NCBI GenBank assembly: GCA_964236535.1
Contig: CAXSEF010000020.1
Span: 1 to 43,542, forward strand
Direction: 5' to 3'
DNA: 43,542 bases
Origin: CAXSEF01 sp964236535
GTDB lineage: Bacteria > Pseudomonadota > Alphaproteobacteria > Acetobacterales > Acetobacteraceae
Shown: in pieces, positions 41,569 to 43,542 of the stretch
Position numbering within the stretch: the stretch's first letter is position 1
Layout: each line of letters opens with the position of its first letter
Made by a program: the position numbers and the translations under genes
Notes under the pieces: generated by a model
Databases searched by the model: none
What the model saw: only the letters and a program-made list of their open reading frames with translations
What the model was told of the DNA's origin: nothing

Positions 41569-42438
41569 TCACCGCCGGCGAGTCAGCCAGGCCGGCAGCG
41601 GTCGCTTGCGCCGGTTCAGCACAACGCCAGTCACGTGGCCGCCTGCCCGCTCGATCGCCACCCGTGTTTGGATGACATCCACGGCCTTGGCCACCGCCGC
41701 CCGCACGACCAGCACCGTGCCGTCGCAGTGCCGCGACAGCGCGACCGAGTCGGGCGAGTTCGCGGCGGCTGGACAGTCCAGCACCACGGTCGGGTAGAGT
41801 TCGCCCAGCGCCGCCAGCAACCCGCGCAGCTCGGCGGTTCCAATCTCGATCAGGGGATGGTCGGTGAAACCGAGCCTAGCCCGCGCGAGGCCGGGACATG
41901 ACGGATCCTGGTGCACCGCCAGGTCTGGCGGCAGGCCGGAAAGCGTGAGCCCGATCAGGCACTTGGCCGCAGTAGGCCCGGCGTCGTCATCACCCGCCGG
42001 GCCGCCGCCTGCATGACTGCTGCGGGCCGGGACCCCGCTTGCGGCACCAGCCGGCGCTGTGCTTGCGCCACCGCAATCGACCACCAGTATCCCGGCGCGC
42101 TCGGCGGCAACGACGGCGGCATATCCTGCAACGACCGTGCTTGTTCCCTCCCCCGGCGTGGCCGACAGGAACTGCAGGACGACAGGGTCGTCGCCACGCA
42201 GCGCCTCGATGGCATAGTGCAGCTGCACGAATTCCACAGTGAGGTCGGCACGTCGCAACGGCGCAAGCAGTCCGGCGAGCCCGCCCGATCCGGGCACGCG
42301 CGACACTCCAGGCTCACCAGCCGCGGGCCGCGCCGGCCTGCGCCAGCCAGGTCCGATCCGGAGGTCGTCCGGATCATCCAGGCCGGAGCCGCGCGACGCT
42401 GTGCCAGCGGCTCCGTGCAGCGGTGGCGCACTGCGCAT
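41569..42438 (-). CDS. CpsD-like P-loop ATPase with altered Walker A
   Basis: The 289-residue protein resembles bacterial tyrosine kinases/ATPases that partner Wzz proteins. After about 65 variable residues, LTVEFVQLHYAIEAL leads to the P-loop SATPGEGTSTVVAGYAAVVA (92-111). The invariant Lys of GEGK[ST] is Thr here, and the usual Walker A' D-x-D is VVDCGG. TVVLDCPAA and GTVLVVRAAVAKAVDV are the later strands. There is no C-terminal Tyr cluster; the tail is basic (RRKRPLPAWLTRRR). It may be a non-kinase regulatory relative acting with the chain-length protein. It overlaps the phosphoglycosyl transferase gene by one base. Confidence 0.8.
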   Translation of the reverse strand: MRSAPPLHGAAGTASRGSGLDDPDDLRIGPGWRRPARPAAGEPGVSRVPGSGGLAGLLAPLRRADLTVEFVQLHYAIEALRGDDPVVLQFLSATPGEGTSTVVAGYAAVVAAERAGILVVDCGGASTAPAGAASGVPARSSHAGGGPAGDDDAGPTAAKCLIGLTLSGLPPDLAVHQDPSCPGLARARLGFTDHPLIEIGTAELRGLLAALGELYPTVVLDCPAAANSPDSVALSRHCDGTVLVVRAAVAKAVDVIQTRVAIERAGGHVTGVVLNRRKRPLPAWLTRRR

Positions 42439-43262
42439 CAGAATGCCCCGGTTGGCGAGAACACTTTCAGCACCGTTCTGCCTAGAATCCTCATGTCGAG
42501 CGCCAGTGACCAGCCATTGATGTAATCGAGGTCACATTCCACGCGGGCCCGAAGCTGTTCGGCAGTGTGGGTTGCACCACGCAGGCCGCTCACCTGGGCC
42601 AGACCGGTGATACCCGGCCGGACCCGGTGGCGCAGCGCATAGCCGGGAACGATCTCGTAGCCGAGCCGGTGCTCGGTCCGCATGTCGACCGCGTGCGGCC
42701 GCGGTCCGACGAGCGACATATCGCCGCAAAGCACGTTGAACAGCTGTGGCAACTCGTCGAGGCTGCTTCGGCGCAGGAAACGACCAAGCCTGCTGCAGCG
42801 CGGGTCGCCCTGCACGGTCTGGCGCAAGCCAGGGGTAGACGCTTCCATGCGCATCGAACGGAACTTCAGCACGCGGAAGATCCGGCCGTTCAGACCGTCG
42901 CGCTCCTGCCGGAATAGCGACGGTCCCGGACTGTCCAGGCGCACCGCAAGCGCGATCGCTCCCAACAGGGGCGCGAGCAGCACCACCGCGGCGGCGGCCA
43001 GGGAGCGGTCGAGCATCACTTTGAACAGACTGTGCCAGCCCGCGCGATGGCAAGCGGGTGTTACTGCTGCCGCGCGGTCGAGCTGTTCCTCGGTCGGGCG
43101 GTGGGACAATTCCTCGGTCAGGCGGTCGGACAATGGTCCGCATAGCGCGATCTCAGGCGGCAAGCCGTTGATCTGTCTCAGCAACGCCTTCAGCCGTCGA
43201 ACCTCAACGCCGCCATATTCAGAATTTTCGTAGGCTTCAGCGTAATCGACCTGGATGTTCAT
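42438..43262 (-). CDS. Undecaprenyl-phosphate sugar phosphotransferase (initiating enzyme)
   Basis: This monotopic phosphoglycosyl transferase of the WbaP/ExoY/GumD type puts the first sugar phosphate onto undecaprenyl phosphate. The 274-residue sequence has one hydrophobic re-entrant helix at about 86-107, then FRQERDGLNGRIFRVLKFRSM, the catalytic Asp-Glu pair in SSLDELPQLFNVL (169-170) and SLVGPRP (183-189), ending VLKVFSPTGAF. It is the short form, without the five-helix N-terminal domain. Residues 44-59 are an 8-residue tandem duplication. The ATG with GAGGG upstream was chosen over a TTG six codons earlier. It heads the leftward EPS genes. Confidence 0.93.
   Translation of the reverse strand: MNIQVDYAEAYENSEYGGVEVRRLKALLRQINGLPPEIALCGPLSDRLTEELSHRPTEEQLDRAAAVTPACHRAGWHSLFKVMLDRSLAAAAVVLLAPLLGAIALAVRLDSPGPSLFRQERDGLNGRIFRVLKFRSMRMEASTPGLRQTVQGDPRCSRLGRFLRRSSLDELPQLFNVLCGDMSLVGPRPHAVDMRTEHRLGYEIVPGYALRHRVRPGITGLAQVSGLRGATHTAEQLRARVECDLDYINGWSLALDMRILGRTVLKVFSPTGAF
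43086..43133 (-). repeat. 24-base in-frame tandem repeat in the phosphoglycosyl transferase gene
   Basis: Two adjacent 24-base units (43086-43109 and 43110-43133) match at 22 of 24 positions and encode LSHRPTEE and LSDRLTEE. The unit keeps frame, so copy number could vary without breaking the enzyme; it lies before the membrane helix. Confidence 0.8.
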
Positions 43263-43298
43263 GGCGCCCTCAGGTTGCAAAGCGTCTACACGAAAATG

Positions 43299-43326
43299 TG
43301 TATAATCTTAACAGGATGCTTTTCAA
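43299..43326 (-). promoter_or_regulatory. Candidate promoter of the EPS unit
   Basis: On the leftward strand TTGAAA (43321-43326) and TATACA (43299-43304) are 16 bases apart in AT-rich DNA, placing the start of transcription about 30 bases before the phosphoglycosyl transferase ATG. The -35 matches 5 of 6 and the -10 matches 4 of 6 consensus bases. Confidence 0.45.
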
Positions 43327-43392
43327 GGTCTTTTGCATCTTCAGGTTGAGCTTTAGGTAACTATTCACGCTAGTGCGATGCAATAAAACCGT

Positions 43393-43416
43393 CTGCTAAC
43401 GCAGGATTTTATTTTT
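43393..43416. terminator. Weak terminator-like hairpin
   Basis: CTGC-TAAC-GCAG is followed rightwards by GATTTTATTTTT, and leftwards by ACGGTTTTATT. The stem is only 4-5 bp, so support is limited. It could insulate the EPS promoter from the sequence to the right. Confidence 0.25.
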
Positions 43417-43495
43417 GATCAAAGAGTTACGCTTTAACGCTGATTTGCCGTCTGAAGTGAACGTCAGGAAACCCGCCTCGAAGCTTGGTTACCGG

Positions 43496-43542
43496 CTAGG
43501 GTCTGTTAGTCTCTGATTCAATCGAGTGCGGCTTTGAGGCAG
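43496..43542 (-). mobile_element. Possible terminus of an IS5-type insertion sequence
   Basis: CTAG followed by GGTCTGTTAG and a GATTCA resembles the end of an IS5-family element inserted at a YTAR target. A leftward frame entering from the window edge reads SIESETNRP and stops at the TAG in this CTAG, as IS transposase frames often run to the element end. Only about 47 bases are visible, so this is tentative. Confidence 0.35.

Noticed and set aside
1..43542. CRISPR array, rRNA, tRNA, toxin-antitoxin or phage defence genes
   Set aside because: No regularly spaced repeats, RNA gene signatures or known defence domains were seen on either strand.

Overview
The window is a GC-rich chromosomal segment from a Gram-negative alphaproteobacterium, most likely of the Acetobacteraceae (Rhodospirillales). 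The case rests on the gene set: an LPS export and barrel-assembly block (lptF, lptG, lptD, surA), hslVU, sufE, a bc1-type Rieske protein with a Tat signal, and a his cluster carrying a DUF2628 gene and a GNAT gene. Short degenerate intergenic repeats of a kind I associate with Acetobacteraceae genomes also fit. I see no rRNA, tRNA, CRISPR array or complete mobile element.

Left part (1-11.9 kb): ndk; an ABC-F ATPase followed by a polytopic membrane protein; and, facing them, pepA-holC with a GtrB-like glycosyltransferase and an acyltransferase. Then come cysQ-sua5, a small secreted protein of unknown function, a 2H-phosphoesterase (LigT-like) and a divergent small hypothetical. The polytopic protein, the GtrB-like enzyme and the acyltransferase together look like a surface-glycan modification module.

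Middle (12-28.9 kb): lptF-lptG-lptD overlap at start/stop codons and are followed by surA and rsmA. They converge on a histidine gene cluster read leftwards (hisB, DUF2628, hisH, GNAT, hisA, hisF, hisE). hslV-hslU, sufE and asd follow rightwards. petA (Rieske) is encoded leftwards with no cytochrome b or c1 gene beside it. Between petA and asd lies a short fossil of the 3' end of a histidine kinase gene.

Right part (29-43.3 kb): an exopolysaccharide locus in several transcription units. It has an initiating phosphoglycosyl transferase, a CpsD-like ATPase, a VpsF/Wzy-like polymerase, a flippase, two GT4 glycosyltransferases plus a third in a separate unit (three in total with the WecG/TagA enzyme counted apart), a NAD-dependent epimerase/reductase, a Wzz/GumC-type chain-length protein, a GMC oxidoreductase and a GH10 glycanase with both catalytic glutamates. 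No outer-membrane exporter (Wza) gene is visible. The locus is read from a conspicuously AT-rich 280-base region at the right edge, which carries a promoter-like sequence, a weak terminator-like hairpin and what looks like one end of an IS5-type insertion sequence.

No feature stands out as a wholly new system. The most unusual points are the glycanase-containing polysaccharide locus, an acyltransferase gene with no standard start codon, a long Lys-rich extension on HisE, the histidine kinase fossil beside an orphan petA, and dispersed repeats around hslVU.
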